DNA of 44,984 bases from Oscillospiraceae bacterium. GTDB lineage: Bacteria > Bacillota > Clostridia > Oscillospirales > Acutalibacteraceae. Positions within the stretch are counted from its first letter, which is position 1. Each line of letters opens with the position of its first letter. The notes under the pieces are model-generated. The model was given only the letters and a program-made list of their open reading frames with translations, was not told the origin of the DNA and ran no database searches. The position numbers and the translations under genes are program-made. Shown here piece by piece: positions 13,782 to 23,168 of this stretch. Location of the stretch: the NCBI GenBank assembly GCA_015065925.1, contig SVPL01000014.1, forward strand, positions 1-44,984, written 5' to 3'.

Positions 13782-14858
13782 ATGCGTTTATTTGTTATGT
13801 TGGAGCCTCAATTCAAAAATACAACCAGTTGCGAGCTAATTTGTAAAGAAGTAAAGGAAAATTTGCGCAAAAAACGCATTTCATATCAGGTCATAGACTC
13901 TCTTTTAAACATATCTGCTGAAAATGAAAAAACATATCTTATATTTATTTCAACCAATATTTCATTAATAACCAAAACAATAGCAGAGTGTGATGCTAAA
14001 AAAATTCATCCAATTGTTATTTCATTGCAGCTTCTTAATTCTATACCGGGTATTTATAGCTCCATTACTCCTAATATTGAATATTCGATGTTAAGAATTA
14101 TGAAATTTTTGAAAAAAGCAAATAAAAAAGCACCCGCTTTGTATGGGATAAGCATTGAATCTGCTCCCGATATAGCAAGGAAAAACTGCTTTTTACAAAG
14201 GCATATTTTACCAACCTCTGAAAATGATATATATCACAATAAAATTGGATTAGATAAATGCTTTGAAGAGTTTATTGTGAACATAAATAATTATGATTGC
14301 GTGATTTGTACTCATAATTATGCTGCCATTCACTTGATTAATAAACTAAAGGAACATAAATATCCAATAGAAAATATTCGTATAATTAGTTATGGGCAAA
14401 CTCATATTGTTTCAAAGTTTTACCCCGAAATAACAACGGTATCTGTAATTAACGAAAGCTTTGGTAAGGTTGCTATAACAATTTTAGAGCAGTTGCAAAA
14501 TAATCCTGATATATTACATATAAATATGTCGGTTAAATGCTATATAAATAATGAAACAGGCGCTTCGGCTGAGCCTCTTTCGGAATATATTGATGTCTCC
14601 GAAGAAAGCCCATCTGATATTTTTTATGAGGACCCCCAAATTAAAAATATGTTATTGGTAGAAAAACTTTTAAGTGTTTGTGACGCTACGGATATGTTGA
14701 TTTTAAATTTGGTTTTAAGCGGTTGTTCTTATGATGAAATTTCAAATAAGAGTTTTTTATCTCATAGCGCCGTTAAATACAGAGTTAGAAATATGATACA
14801 ATTGTGTAACTGTAGTACCAAAAGTAAGTTTATTCAGTTTTTGAAAACTTATATATAA
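13782..14858 (+). CDS. Orphan regulator: LacI-type sensor domain with C-terminal LuxR-type HTH
   Basis: A 358-residue protein. Residues about 1-275 look like the periplasmic-binding-protein-like sensor of LacI/GalR regulators, best seen in NNYDCVICTHNYAAIHLINKLKEH and in IRIISYGQTHIVSKFYPEIT followed by SVINESFGKVAITILEQL. The usual N-terminal LacI HTH is missing. Instead the last ~60 residues form a LuxR/GerE-like HTH (LNLVLSGCSYDEISNKSFLSHSAVKYRVRNM). There is no signal peptide, so it should be cytoplasmic and sense a small ligand. GGGGGG precedes the ATG. It is flanked by terminators on both sides and stands alone, so its targets are unknown. The domain reading is by pattern. Confidence 0.7.
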   Translation: MRLFVMLEPQFKNTTSCELICKEVKENLRKKRISYQVIDSLLNISAENEKTYLIFISTNISLITKTIAECDAKKIHPIVISLQLLNSIPGIYSSITPNIEYSMLRIMKFLKKANKKAPALYGISIESAPDIARKNCFLQRHILPTSENDIYHNKIGLDKCFEEFIVNINNYDCVICTHNYAAIHLINKLKEHKYPIENIRIISYGQTHIVSKFYPEITTVSVINESFGKVAITILEQLQNNPDILHINMSVKCYINNETGASAEPLSEYIDVSEESPSDIFYEDPQIKNMLLVEKLLSVCDATDMLILNLVLSGCSYDEISNKSFLSHSAVKYRVRNMIQLCNCSTKSKFIQFLKTYI

Positions 14859-14894
14859 AAAAATAGGTTGTCAGAGTAGACAACCTATTTTTTT
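14859..14894. terminator. Bidirectional terminator between the regulator and galE
   Basis: A 15-bp perfect stem (14859-14873 with 14880-14894) with loop AGAGTA starts with A6 and ends with T6, so it serves both convergent genes. Confidence 0.93.
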
Positions 14895-14914
14895 ATTAAG
14901 TATGAATTTGTTAA

Positions 14915-15928
14915 TTAATCTTCGTAACCATTGGGATTGTTCTTTTGCCAACGCCAACTGTCCTCGCACATTTTTTCAACCGTCAATTCAGCTTCCCAAC
15001 CAAGAATGTCTTTAGCTTTTTGTGCATTTGCATAAACTTCGTCGGGGTCGCCCGGGCGTCGTGGATCAATTTGGAAGGGCACATCAACACCTGATGCTGT
15101 AACAAAAGCATCCCTTAATTGCAAAACGCTGGTTCCGTTGCCTGTTCCTAAATTAAATGCCTCGCAACCCTCGCTCTTTAATACCCATTCAACCGCTTTT
15201 ACATGACCTGCTGCCAAATCAACAACATGGATGTAATCGCGAACACCTGTGCCGTCTACAGTATTGTAGTCGTTACCAAAAACATGAAGCTTTTCTAACT
15301 TGCCAACAGCAACCTGTGAAATATAGGGCATAAGATTGTTAGGAATACCTTTGGGATCTTCGCCGATAGTACCGCTTTCGTGGGCACCGATTGGGTTGAA
15401 GTATCGGAGTAGGGCAATACCCCAAGATTTATCACTAACAAAAAGGTCGCGTAAAATTTCTTCAATAAAAAGTTTCGTTCTGCCGTATGGATTAATAGCA
15501 CCCAGCGGCATATCTTCTGTAAGGGGCATTGTTTTTGCAACGCCGTAAACTGTAGCAGAGCTTGAAAAAACAATGTTTTTAACACCGAATTTGCGCATAG
15601 CGCTGATTAAAACAAAGGTGCTTGTAAGGTTATTATCATAATATTCCATAGGCATTGCAACCGATTCGCCTACTGCCTTTAGACCTGCAAAATGAATTAC
15701 TGCTTCAATTTCGTTTTCACTAAAGATTTTATCAAGAGCTTCAGAGTCGCGAACATCATTTTCGTAAAACTTTATTGCCTTGCCTGTGATTTTTTCAACG
15801 CGATAGAGTGATTCTTTTTTGCTGTTGGAAAGATTATCAATAACAATGGGGTCAAAGCCTGCATCAATTAGCGCTATTAAAGTATGGCTACCAATGTATC
15901 CGGCGCCGCCTGTAACTAAAATTGACAT
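14915..15928 (-). CDS. galE: UDP-glucose 4-epimerase
   Basis: A 337-residue short-chain dehydrogenase-type enzyme that interconverts UDP-glucose and UDP-galactose, for galactose use and cell-surface polysaccharide precursors. The N-terminal NAD site is ILVTGGAGYIGSHT. The catalytic Tyr and Lys are in INPYGRTKLFIEEI, with the partner Ser in FSSSATVYG. RYFNPIGAHESG and VRDYIHVVDLA are GalE hallmarks. Length is standard. It is a single gene here, with no galK or galT adjacent. Confidence 0.96.
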   Translation of the reverse strand: MSILVTGGAGYIGSHTLIALIDAGFDPIVIDNLSNSKKESLYRVEKITGKAIKFYENDVRDSEALDKIFSENEIEAVIHFAGLKAVGESVAMPMEYYDNNLTSTFVLISAMRKFGVKNIVFSSSATVYGVAKTMPLTEDMPLGAINPYGRTKLFIEEILRDLFVSDKSWGIALLRYFNPIGAHESGTIGEDPKGIPNNLMPYISQVAVGKLEKLHVFGNDYNTVDGTGVRDYIHVVDLAAGHVKAVEWVLKSEGCEAFNLGTGNGTSVLQLRDAFVTASGVDVPFQIDPRRPGDPDEVYANAQKAKDILGWEAELTVEKMCEDSWRWQKNNPNGYED

Positions 15929-15961
15929 AAGTTAACTACATCCTTTCGGCATTATTTGATT

Positions 15962-17224
15962 TTACTTTATTTTATTCATAACTAAACCTGTAATAAGTTT
16001 AGGGTAGAAATATGTGGATTTTTGGGGCATTTTTTGTCCGGCGCTACCAACTGCGGCAATTTGCTCAACTCTTGTAGGATTAAGGAAAAAGGCACAGTTA
16101 GCGCCGTCATCAACCTGTTTTGCTGCTTCGTCAGCATCTCTTGTGTAGCGTAGGTTGATTTGTTTTGCCATATTTTCTTTATCAATACCCATAAGCTTCT
16201 CTAAAATGAGGCTATGAAGAACGGAAACATCAAGAGTTCTGAGGGTTTCGTGCAATTCAGGAAGTAGATCTTCCAAGGTGGGGTTGGTTTTTAGAGTAAG
16301 CAGATAATATCTGCCGTCAAAGTATGCGCCAAAAGAAATTTTACCTAAATCATATTCTTCCTTTAAATTTCTTTCTAAGCTGGAATATGATGAAATTTCG
16401 CCTACATGGAAATATTCTCTTGCGTTAATCAACATTTGTCTGCCATCAAATTCCTCAAGTGAATGAACAACACGGTGAGTTGGGAATACCACAAGACCTT
16501 CGCTCTCCATAGGAACAAGCATCATCATAACATATTCGCTGGCGGCGTCGGGTGCGGCGCCGTTATCACGCTCATACTGTCTGTAACGCAGAGCAGTTTC
16601 GTAACGATGATGACCGTCGGCGATGTACAAGCATTTATCGGTAAACAACTCGGTTAAACCGCTGTTGGAGTCAAGCGCCCATAGACGATGGGTAACACCT
16701 TCGTTATCGGTAAGCTCACTAATAATCGGTGTTTGATTTGCAGTATCAAGCACATCGGTGATTTTTTTGTCTTTATCCTCAAACAAGCAGTAAACCTGAC
16801 TGAAATTACAGCCCGTTGCACACATAAGGTTAAATCTATCTTCTTTCGCGGCAGAAAGGGTGTTTTCGTGAGGGATAACAACACCTTCACTAAAGTCGGT
16901 GAGCTTAACTCTGGCAATAACGCCCTTAAAATTTTTCTTAACACCATCAATAACAAATTCTTCTTCGTAAATATAGAATTTATCTTCAGCCTCTGTTGCA
17001 ACAACATCATTTTCGAGCCAAGAGTTTAAAACCTCTCCTGCTTTTTTATAAATATCGTCTCCCTCTTTTGGTAGCTCCAAGCGGATTACATTATGTTCGT
17101 TTGTAGCTAAGAAGGCTTTTCTTTGTTCTTCACTTATAATATCATAAGGAGGACATACTAATTCTTCAATTGGACCGGCGGATTTTTGAAATCTAAGTCC
17201 TTTAAATGGTTTAACAACTGCCAT
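15962..17224 (-). CDS. DUF1015 family protein
   Basis: A 420-residue cytoplasmic protein of the DUF1015 family. Its function is not established; members are often near serine/phosphoglycerate metabolism genes. Signatures are the N-terminal PFKGLRF, then CPPYDIISEEQ, and the conserved GHHRYETALRYR near residue 210. The start at 17224 is chosen because GGAGAG lies about 8 bases upstream; an ATG six bases further out would overlap that site. The gene is followed by galE after 33 bases and may be co-transcribed with it. Confidence 0.85.
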   Translation of the reverse strand: MAVVKPFKGLRFQKSAGPIEELVCPPYDIISEEQRKAFLATNEHNVIRLELPKEGDDIYKKAGEVLNSWLENDVVATEAEDKFYIYEEEFVIDGVKKNFKGVIARVKLTDFSEGVVIPHENTLSAAKEDRFNLMCATGCNFSQVYCLFEDKDKKITDVLDTANQTPIISELTDNEGVTHRLWALDSNSGLTELFTDKCLYIADGHHRYETALRYRQYERDNGAAPDAASEYVMMMLVPMESEGLVVFPTHRVVHSLEEFDGRQMLINAREYFHVGEISSYSSLERNLKEEYDLGKISFGAYFDGRYYLLTLKTNPTLEDLLPELHETLRTLDVSVLHSLILEKLMGIDKENMAKQINLRYTRDADEAAKQVDDGANCAFFLNPTRVEQIAAVGSAGQKMPQKSTYFYPKLITGLVMNKIK

Positions 17225-17297
17225 TACCATCTCTCCATTTCAATAAAATATCTATTATATTTTACTATGCTTTTTTAAAATAGTCAACTAAAATTAA

Positions 17298-17327
17298 GGA
17301 ATATTTTTATTATTTTAGCATAAGTAT
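17298..17327 (+). promoter_or_regulatory. Candidate sigma-E-type sporulation promoter of spoIID
   Basis: GGAATATT (17298-17305) and GCATAAGTAT (17318-17327), spaced about 13 bases, resemble the mother-cell sigma-E pattern (-35 ATATT, -10 CATAnnnT). SpoIID is a known sigma-E-dependent gene in Bacillus and Clostridia. The match is imperfect. Confidence 0.4.
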
Positions 17328-17356
17328 TATTAGAATATAAAAAATGGAGGATTTTT

Positions 17357-18355
17357 ATGAAAAATATGTATTTAATTATAGTGTTGATTTTAACAATGTC
17401 TTTTTTACTTATTCCGCTTTTGGCAACTAACGGTTCAAAAGAAGGGGAGAAGATAATCATAAGTAGTACAAGCACCTCAAAAGATGAAATACATACTGAA
17501 AATGATGAGTTTGAAATTTTGGATGAAATTAAAGTATATTTAACAGATAGTCAAACAACTTTAACAGTTGAAAAAAACGAATACATATTAGGTGTTGTAG
17601 CCGCTGAAATGTCTGCCGAAAATAATTTGGAAGCTCTTAAGGCGCAGGCTTTGGCGGCGTATACATTTGCCTATAGAAAGCATATACAAAACAGTAAAAC
17701 AAACAATGAATATGATTTAACAAATGATTCTACTTTAGACCAAAGGTATATTGATGAGGAAGAAAGAAGGGTTAAATGGGGAGAAAAATTTGACGATAAT
17801 GAAAATAAGCTTAAAAAGGCAGTAGAAGCGGTTAAAAACCAATTAATTGTTTATAATGGGGAACCTATTTTAGCGGCCTATCATGCAATTTCTGCAGGTA
17901 AAACAGAAACTGCTAAAAATGTTTGGGGAACAGATTATCCGTATTTGCAAAGTGAAAATAGCGTTGGTGATTTGCTTTGTGCTGATTTTTACAGTGAGCT
18001 TAGTGTTAGTGCTGATGATTTTACAAAAAAAATCACCGAACTTGAAATTCAAGTAACGGGTGAAATGGATAAAGCTATTGGAAATATTAAAAAAAGTCCT
18101 TCGGGAACTGTACTCAATATAGAAGTTTGCGGTAAAAAAGTTACAGGTGCTCAAATGCGGGAAGCTTTTGCATTGCGTTCAGCAGCATTCGATGTTATTT
18201 ATAAGGAAGGCTCGTTTGTTTTTACTGTCAGCGGATACGGTCATGGGGTAGGAATGAGCCAGTTTGGTGCAAATTATATGGCTCAGCAAGGAAGCGATTA
18301 TAAAGAGATTTTATCCGCTTATTACAGAGGGGTTGAAATTGTTGATATAAAATAA
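17357..18355 (+). CDS. spoIID: Stage II sporulation protein D (SpoIID/LytB domain)
   Basis: SpoIID is a membrane-anchored lytic transglycosylase that remodels peptidoglycan during engulfment with SpoIIM and SpoIIP. The 332-residue protein is close to the B. subtilis length. It has one N-terminal TM (about 5-24), a short linker, and the SpoIID domain with VVAAEMSAENNLEALKAQAL, in which E84 matches the catalytic glutamate. The C-terminal signature is GYGHGVGMSQFGANYMAQQG. GGAGG precedes the ATG. SpoIIM and SpoIIP are not in this window. The gene supports a spore-forming host. Confidence 0.92.
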   Translation: MKNMYLIIVLILTMSFLLIPLLATNGSKEGEKIIISSTSTSKDEIHTENDEFEILDEIKVYLTDSQTTLTVEKNEYILGVVAAEMSAENNLEALKAQALAAYTFAYRKHIQNSKTNNEYDLTNDSTLDQRYIDEEERRVKWGEKFDDNENKLKKAVEAVKNQLIVYNGEPILAAYHAISAGKTETAKNVWGTDYPYLQSENSVGDLLCADFYSELSVSADDFTKKITELEIQVTGEMDKAIGNIKKSPSGTVLNIEVCGKKVTGAQMREAFALRSAAFDVIYKEGSFVFTVSGYGHGVGMSQFGANYMAQQGSDYKEILSAYYRGVEIVDIK

Positions 18356-18385
18356 AAAGGTGAGCCTTTGCCCACCTTTTTTAAT
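18354..18385. terminator. Bidirectional terminator between spoIID and the PrsA-like gene
   Basis: AAAAAGGTG (18354-18362) pairs with CACCTTTTT (from 18373), with A and T runs on both flanks. The convergent genes share it. Confidence 0.85.
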
Positions 18386-18393
18386 TATTGATA

Positions 18394-19524
18394 TTATTGT
18401 TGTTGCTGAGTGGCGTATGCCTGTTCTAATACAGAGTAATCAATATCCTCAACATCAAAACGATTAGTAGCAAATGTATTTTCTTCTATTTTATAATCCT
18501 TTGTTTTTTCAGTAACATACTTCTGGAATTCTTCATTTTTTAAATTGTAAAGAATTTCGTCTGTAAGCTGCTTGAGATAATATTCATCGCTGCTAATGTC
18601 TAATTTTACATATAAAGTAATGGAGGTTTTATCTTCATTTTCAATTATTGCAGTTTCGCCAACCTTCATATCATAAACAGCATCAAAATCGGCGCTTGGG
18701 GTAGCAACTTGAGTTTCAGAATTTTTATCAGCCAATACAGTTGCGTGTTGAATTTTAGGTGCATCTTCGCCTTCTGCGTGTTGGTGATCTTCTTCACTGT
18801 TGCCGTTGTGTTCAGTGTAGATTTTCTCAAATGTTTCGCCGGCTTTAAGTCTTTTTTCATAACCCTCAAGCTTGGTTTTGTGTGCTGCCTTCTGGTCATC
18901 TGTTGCTTCGTCTTCGTAGGTTATTGTTAATACATGTGCTAAGGTATAGTTTTCAAGTAAATTGTCCTTTATATCTTTGGCAGGAACCTCTTTTTCGCCG
19001 CCCTCACCATAAAGATGCTTGAAGTAAGCGTTAGAATAATAGGAATATAAAAACGCTTCATTATAAGTGTCAAAGGAAACACCATTTGCCTCATAAAGAT
19101 AAGCATAACCATACTGATACCAATATAACTGGGCATAGTATGTAGCGTTATTCTTTTCTTCATCATCGAGCTTAATGGTACCTTCGTCAACTAATTTTCG
19201 ATAAAATGCAAATTCTTTGCAACGCTCAAGAGTCTTTTCTTTTACATAATCAACAAAACTAAGACCATCTAAGGTTTTTGAGTAATAATCGGTTTCTTCT
19301 GTTTCTTCGGTTGATTCACTTTCGGTTTCTGAAGCGGCAATTTCTTCATCAACTCGTTGCTTAGCTTCGGAGTCGCAGTCAACAAGAGCGTTGAGATATA
19401 AAGCTGATTTGATTTCTTCGCCTTCAATTGTTAATGCAACCTCGTCTTTGCCGTGGCAAGCGCAAAGCGTAAAAAGCATACAGCCAATCAAAACTGCCGA
19501 AATAATTTTTTTAAAGATTTTCAT
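18394..19524 (-). CDS. PrsA/SurA-like lipoprotein, parvulin-type foldase candidate
   Basis: A 376-residue exported lipoprotein with signal peptide and lipobox LCAC (Cys near residue 23). The layout is that of PrsA-type foldases: an N-terminal helical chaperone region rich in Tyr and Glu, then a parvulin-like domain from about residue 205 (LAHVLTITYEDEA, GETFEKIY, FDAVYDMKVGETAIIENE), then a C-terminal helix. The parvulin domain is divergent and carries an acidic, His-containing insert (EEDHQHAEGED), so isomerase activity is uncertain. An acidic Ser/Glu/Thr-rich loop lies at about 65-80. AAGGAGGA precedes the ATG. A general role in extracellular folding is inferred from the family. Confidence 0.72.
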   Translation of the reverse strand: MKIFKKIISAVLIGCMLFTLCACHGKDEVALTIEGEEIKSALYLNALVDCDSEAKQRVDEEIAASETESESTEETEETDYYSKTLDGLSFVDYVKEKTLERCKEFAFYRKLVDEGTIKLDDEEKNNATYYAQLYWYQYGYAYLYEANGVSFDTYNEAFLYSYYSNAYFKHLYGEGGEKEVPAKDIKDNLLENYTLAHVLTITYEDEATDDQKAAHKTKLEGYEKRLKAGETFEKIYTEHNGNSEEDHQHAEGEDAPKIQHATVLADKNSETQVATPSADFDAVYDMKVGETAIIENEDKTSITLYVKLDISSDEYYLKQLTDEILYNLKNEEFQKYVTEKTKDYKIEENTFATNRFDVEDIDYSVLEQAYATQQQQ

Positions 19525-19563
19525 AAGGGTTTAAATCCTCCTTCAAAAATAAACATCTATATT

Positions 19564-19592
19564 ATTATACAATATAGCAGACAAAATGTCTA
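19564..19592 (-). promoter_or_regulatory. Promoter of the PrsA-like gene with a dyad over the -35
   Basis: On the minus strand TAGACA (19587-19592) and TATAAT (19564-19569) are 17 bases apart. The dyad AGACA-aaa-TGTCT (19579-19591) overlaps the -35. Confidence 0.55.
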
Positions 19593-19624
19593 GTGTTTTT
19601 TACAATAGTTTTCAAAATTATGCA

Positions 19625-22600
19625 TTATTCTGTTCTGAGAGCTACAACAGGGTCTTTTTTTGCTGCGCTTCTTGATGGAATAATTCCCGCAAAGAGTGTT
19701 AAAACAATGCTTATGCATACAAGTATTATTGCAATTGGTAAGGGTAGAATGGCTTTGAGATTGGCAATTCCTGTTAAATGCTGTAAAATCATATTTATTG
19801 GAATACATAATAAATATGTTACCAGCACACCCAAAGTTCCTGCAGTGAAGCCAATAATAACCGTTTCGGCGTTGAACATACTGGAAACATTTCTTTTTGA
19901 TGCACCGATTGCGCGAAGTATACCAATTTCCTTTGTTCTTTCTTGAACTGAAATTAAGGTTATAACGCCAATCATAATAGAAGATACAATAAGAGAAACA
20001 GCAACAAAAGCAACTAAAACATAGGTTATTGCATTAATAATCGTTGTGATGGACGACATCATTATTCCTACATAGTCGGTATAGGTGATTTTTTCTAATT
20101 CTTCAACAGAATTGTTGTAGGTGTTTATTTCTTCCTCTATAATATCTTTATTTTCAAAGGAGGAAGCGTAAATATTAATTGTAGCGGGGTCGTCTAAATT
20201 AACATATCCAAGCTCTTTAAGATTATCCTCGTATGACGATTCAGAAAACTCTAAAACCTCGTCATAGTAGGTTGCATATTGCTCGGTAGTAAAGGATTTT
20301 ATGGCGTTATCAAAAGCAAAAGAAAGCTGTTCTTCACTCATAGCGGATAATTGCTTTTTAACAGTTGCGGCATATTCGGATTTAAATTTTTCTGTTACCA
20401 GATTTTTAAACATTTCTGTTATATCTTCGTCGGGCAAAGCAGAAATATAACCTTCAACATCTTTTTCGCTCATACCCATTTGTGATATTAAAACTGTTTT
20501 TAAAGTTTTTTTAATATCCTCATCAGAAGTATTATTTGTAGTATCATTAACGGTTTTTTCTAAAGTAGCTTTATCGGGTATGGACATCACCTTAATATAT
20601 GTGTCTGCTTTTTCTTTGGTGTTTAGCTTGTTTATATAAGTTTTAAATTCACTTGCTTTTTCTTCGTCGCTCAAATTACCTGTATTTTCTTTAAAGGGGA
20701 GTCCTGAAAAAATATCCTTTGAAGTGTCTGATAATTGAGCATTAACTGCGTCACTGTTTTTGGAATTGTTAATAATATATTCGGTTAATTTATTGGTATA
20801 ACCTATCTTGCCTGTTAGCATTGCGGAAACAGAGTCTTCGTTTGGGCGAATAATACCTGTAACCTTTAAATCAACACCGTTATCATAAAGGTATTTTAAA
20901 CCCGCGCTTGTTTCTCTAAGGTCGGTGTAGGTTCCTGTTTTTTCGTCGTAGGTATAGCAATTTGAATTAAAAATGGTGCGGAATTGCATATCGCAAATTT
21001 CTTTATATGACCATTTTTTTGTAGAAAAATCAATTGCATTTTTATTAAATGCGGCATCGGCTAAGGCGTCAATATCATCTTTCGACATTAATCCTAAAGC
21101 ATATAGAGTCATATCGTCTATTTCATTGTTTTCATCAACTATCAGTACAATTTCGTTATAATTATTCGGCCACGAGCCGTAAATAACATCATACTGTTTT
21201 TCAAGCAAAGGATTAATAGTTTTTCCGTTTTCACCCGAAAGCATTTCCTGCCATAATATGGCGCTGTTACCGAAACCCGTAGTTGTAGCATTACCCATAA
21301 TATTTTCACTAAAATTCATCATAGATGATAAATCCATTCCAAAATATTCAATAAGCAATTCTTGTAAAAGCTCCCTTGAATCAGAGCGAATTATGGTTCC
21401 ATCAATATTTTTTGTGTAAACCAAAAGGTCGGAATTATAGGTGTACTGAACGCCGTTAATGGCATTTTTTAACTGATTATCAACTTCTGTGGATTTCAAT
21501 TTTTCTTCTAAATGTGATTTAAAAGCCTTTAAATCATTTTCATTTGTTTCCATAGAGTTCAGTGAGTTAACTAAATTATAAAACATCGCTTTTTGATAAA
21601 CAGCGTCGTTTTCGTGGTCGTTTGGAGATGTTGCGTTTCCCATAAATGTAGTAAGTAGACTGCTCATATCAATATGCTGAGCCTCCAGCGTTAGGGGATA
21701 TGAGGACAAGGTATCCTCTTGAATGGTATTGATATAGGTTGTCATACCCTGTGATACTGCAAAAATCAGAGCAATGCCAATAATTCCTATACTGCCTGCA
21801 AAGGCGGTCAGGAGTGTTCTGCCTTTTTTTGTAAAAAGATTTTTCAGCGAAAGACCAAATGATGTAGTAAAAGACATTGAAGGTTTTTTACTTTTCTTAG
21901 AGGCTTTTTTGGTGTTAGAAAAATTTGTATCATCAATAGTTTCTTGAATTATTTCGTCATCGCTTATGGGATTAGAATCATTAGTTATTTCTCCATCAAG
22001 CATTTTTATAATTCTTGTGGAATATTTTTCGGCAAGCTCGGGGTTATGAGTTACCATAATAACAAGTTTTTCTTTGGAAATTTCTTTCAAAATATCCATT
22101 ACTTGAATACTGGTTTCGGAATCTAATGCGCCTGTTGGCTCGTCGGCTAAAATAATATCAGGATTATTTACGATAGCGCGGGCTATGGCTACTCGTTGCA
22201 TTTGTCCGCCTGACATTTCGCCTGGTTTTTTGTGAAATTGATTACCAAGTCCTACCTTTTCCAAGGCTTCTTTGGCTCTTTTCCTTCTTTCGAATTTTGA
22301 AACGCCTGAAAGCGATAAGGCTAATTCAACATTTTGTAAAACGCTTTGATGAGGAATAAGATTATAGCTTTGAAAAACAAAACCAACCGAATGGTTTCTG
22401 TAAGAGTCCCAATCACGGTCCTTATAATCCTTGGTTGAACGGTTGTTTATAATAAGATCACCATTAGAATATTGGTCTAATCCGCCAATGATATTAAGCA
22501 TTGTTGTTTTACCGCAACCCGAGGGGCCTAAAATTGAAACAAAGTCACTTTTCCTAAAATTCAGATTAATTTCTTTTAAGGCGTGAACAGTGTTTTCGCC

Positions 22601-22639
22601 AGCGAGATAGTCTTTACTTATGTTTTTAAGTTCTAACAT
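19625..22639 (-). CDS. ABC transporter, fused ATPase and FtsX-type permease (MacB-like)
   Basis: A 1004-residue fusion. Residues about 1-225 are a MacB/LolD-class ATPase: Walker [11 protein letters not shown]-loop FQSYNLIP, signature EMSGGQMQR and Walker [15 protein letters not shown] linker leads to TM1 (about 275-297, [20 protein letters not shown]). A ~570-residue, Asn/Asp/Thr-rich extracellular domain follows, then three C-terminal TMs with the FtsX pattern ([25 protein letters not shown]). MacB-type proteins are mechanotransmission pumps for peptides, lipids or antibiotics rather than importers. The fused order with a very large outer domain is typical of Clostridial members. It follows the zinc-ribbon membrane gene by 16 bases, so the two are an operon. 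Confidence 0.9.
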   Translation of the reverse strand: MLELKNISKDYLAGENTVHALKEINLNFRKSDFVSILGPSGCGKTTMLNIIGGLDQYSNGDLIINNRSTKDYKDRDWDSYRNHSVGFVFQSYNLIPHQSVLQNVELALSLSGVSKFERRKRAKEALEKVGLGNQFHKKPGEMSGGQMQRVAIARAIVNNPDIILADEPTGALDSETSIQVMDILKEISKEKLVIMVTHNPELAEKYSTRIIKMLDGEITNDSNPISDDEIIQETIDDTNFSNTKKASKKSKKPSMSFTTSFGLSLKNLFTKKGRTLLTAFAGSIGIIGIALIFAVSQGMTTYINTIQEDTLSSYPLTLEAQHIDMSSLLTTFMGNATSPNDHENDAVYQKAMFYNLVNSLNSMETNENDLKAFKSHLEEKLKSTEVDNQLKNAINGVQYTYNSDLLVYTKNIDGTIIRSDSRELLQELLIEYFGMDLSSMMNFSENIMGNATTTGFGNSAILWQEMLSGENGKTINPLLEKQYDVIYGSWPNNYNEIVLIVDENNEIDDMTLYALGLMSKDDIDALADAAFNKNAIDFSTKKWSYKEICDMQFRTIFNSNCYTYDEKTGTYTDLRETSAGLKYLYDNGVDLKVTGIIRPNEDSVSAMLTGKIGYTNKLTEYIINNSKNSDAVNAQLSDTSKDIFSGLPFKENTGNLSDEEKASEFKTYINKLNTKEKADTYIKVMSIPDKATLEKTVNDTTNNTSDEDIKKTLKTVLISQMGMSEKDVEGYISALPDEDITEMFKNLVTEKFKSEYAATVKKQLSAMSEEQLSFAFDNAIKSFTTEQYATYYDEVLEFSESSYEDNLKELGYVNLDDPATINIYASSFENKDIIEEEINTYNNSVEELEKITYTDYVGIMMSSITTIINAITYVLVAFVAVSLIVSSIMIGVITLISVQERTKEIGILRAIGASKRNVSSMFNAETVIIGFTAGTLGVLVTYLLCIPINMILQHLTGIANLKAILPLPIAIILVCISIVLTLFAGIIPSRSAAKKDPVVALRTE

Positions 22640-22655
22640 ATATTTGCCACCTTAT

Positions 22656-23072
22656 TTAAGAATATTTTATGACTTTTTGTTTGCATTTTGGACAGGTAAC
22701 CTCAATTTTTCCTTTGCCTTTTGGTACCCGTAGATTTGCTTTGCAATTTTTACATTTAAAGTAGAGATGTGTTTTTCTGTTTTGATGTTTTTGCTTGTTT
22801 AAAGATATCTGAGCTTTAAATTTATTCTTAATTTCAAAATATTTATTAAGCTCTTTTTGACGGGCGTAGATGTTTTTGGAAAGCGCCCGATAAAGTACAT
22901 AAATAAGTATTATGATATTTATTAGTCTAAAGAAGCCAAGGTAAGGTAAAAAAGATAACACCCAAAAAGCGAAATATAATATTATTAAAAATTGATTAAG
23001 TTCATCGCCTTTGTATCGTCCGTACATAAATCTATTAATAGTATAAATTAATTTATTTAAATAATATCTCAT
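22656..23072 (-). CDS. Small membrane protein with C-terminal zinc ribbon
   Basis: 138 residues. Two hydrophobic segments (about 23-65) are followed by a basic linker and a C-terminal zinc ribbon with two Cys pairs (FKCKNCKANLRVPKGKGK, then VTCPKCKQKV). The start at 23072 is used because GGGGAGG lies 7 bases before it; an ATG 15 bases upstream overlaps this ribosome site. It is the first gene of an operon with the MacB-like transporter and may help assemble or regulate it, though no function is established. Confidence 0.75.
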   Translation of the reverse strand: MRYYLNKLIYTINRFMYGRYKGDELNQFLIILYFAFWVLSFLPYLGFFRLINIIILIYVLYRALSKNIYARQKELNKYFEIKNKFKAQISLNKQKHQNRKTHLYFKCKNCKANLRVPKGKGKIEVTCPKCKQKVIKYS

Positions 23073-23168
23073 AATAAACCTCCCCAAAATAATATTTATT
23101 ATAATATTTAAATCTTAAAATATACTAAATAAATTGAGTACAAATTATTAATTTTTTAAAATCTAAAA

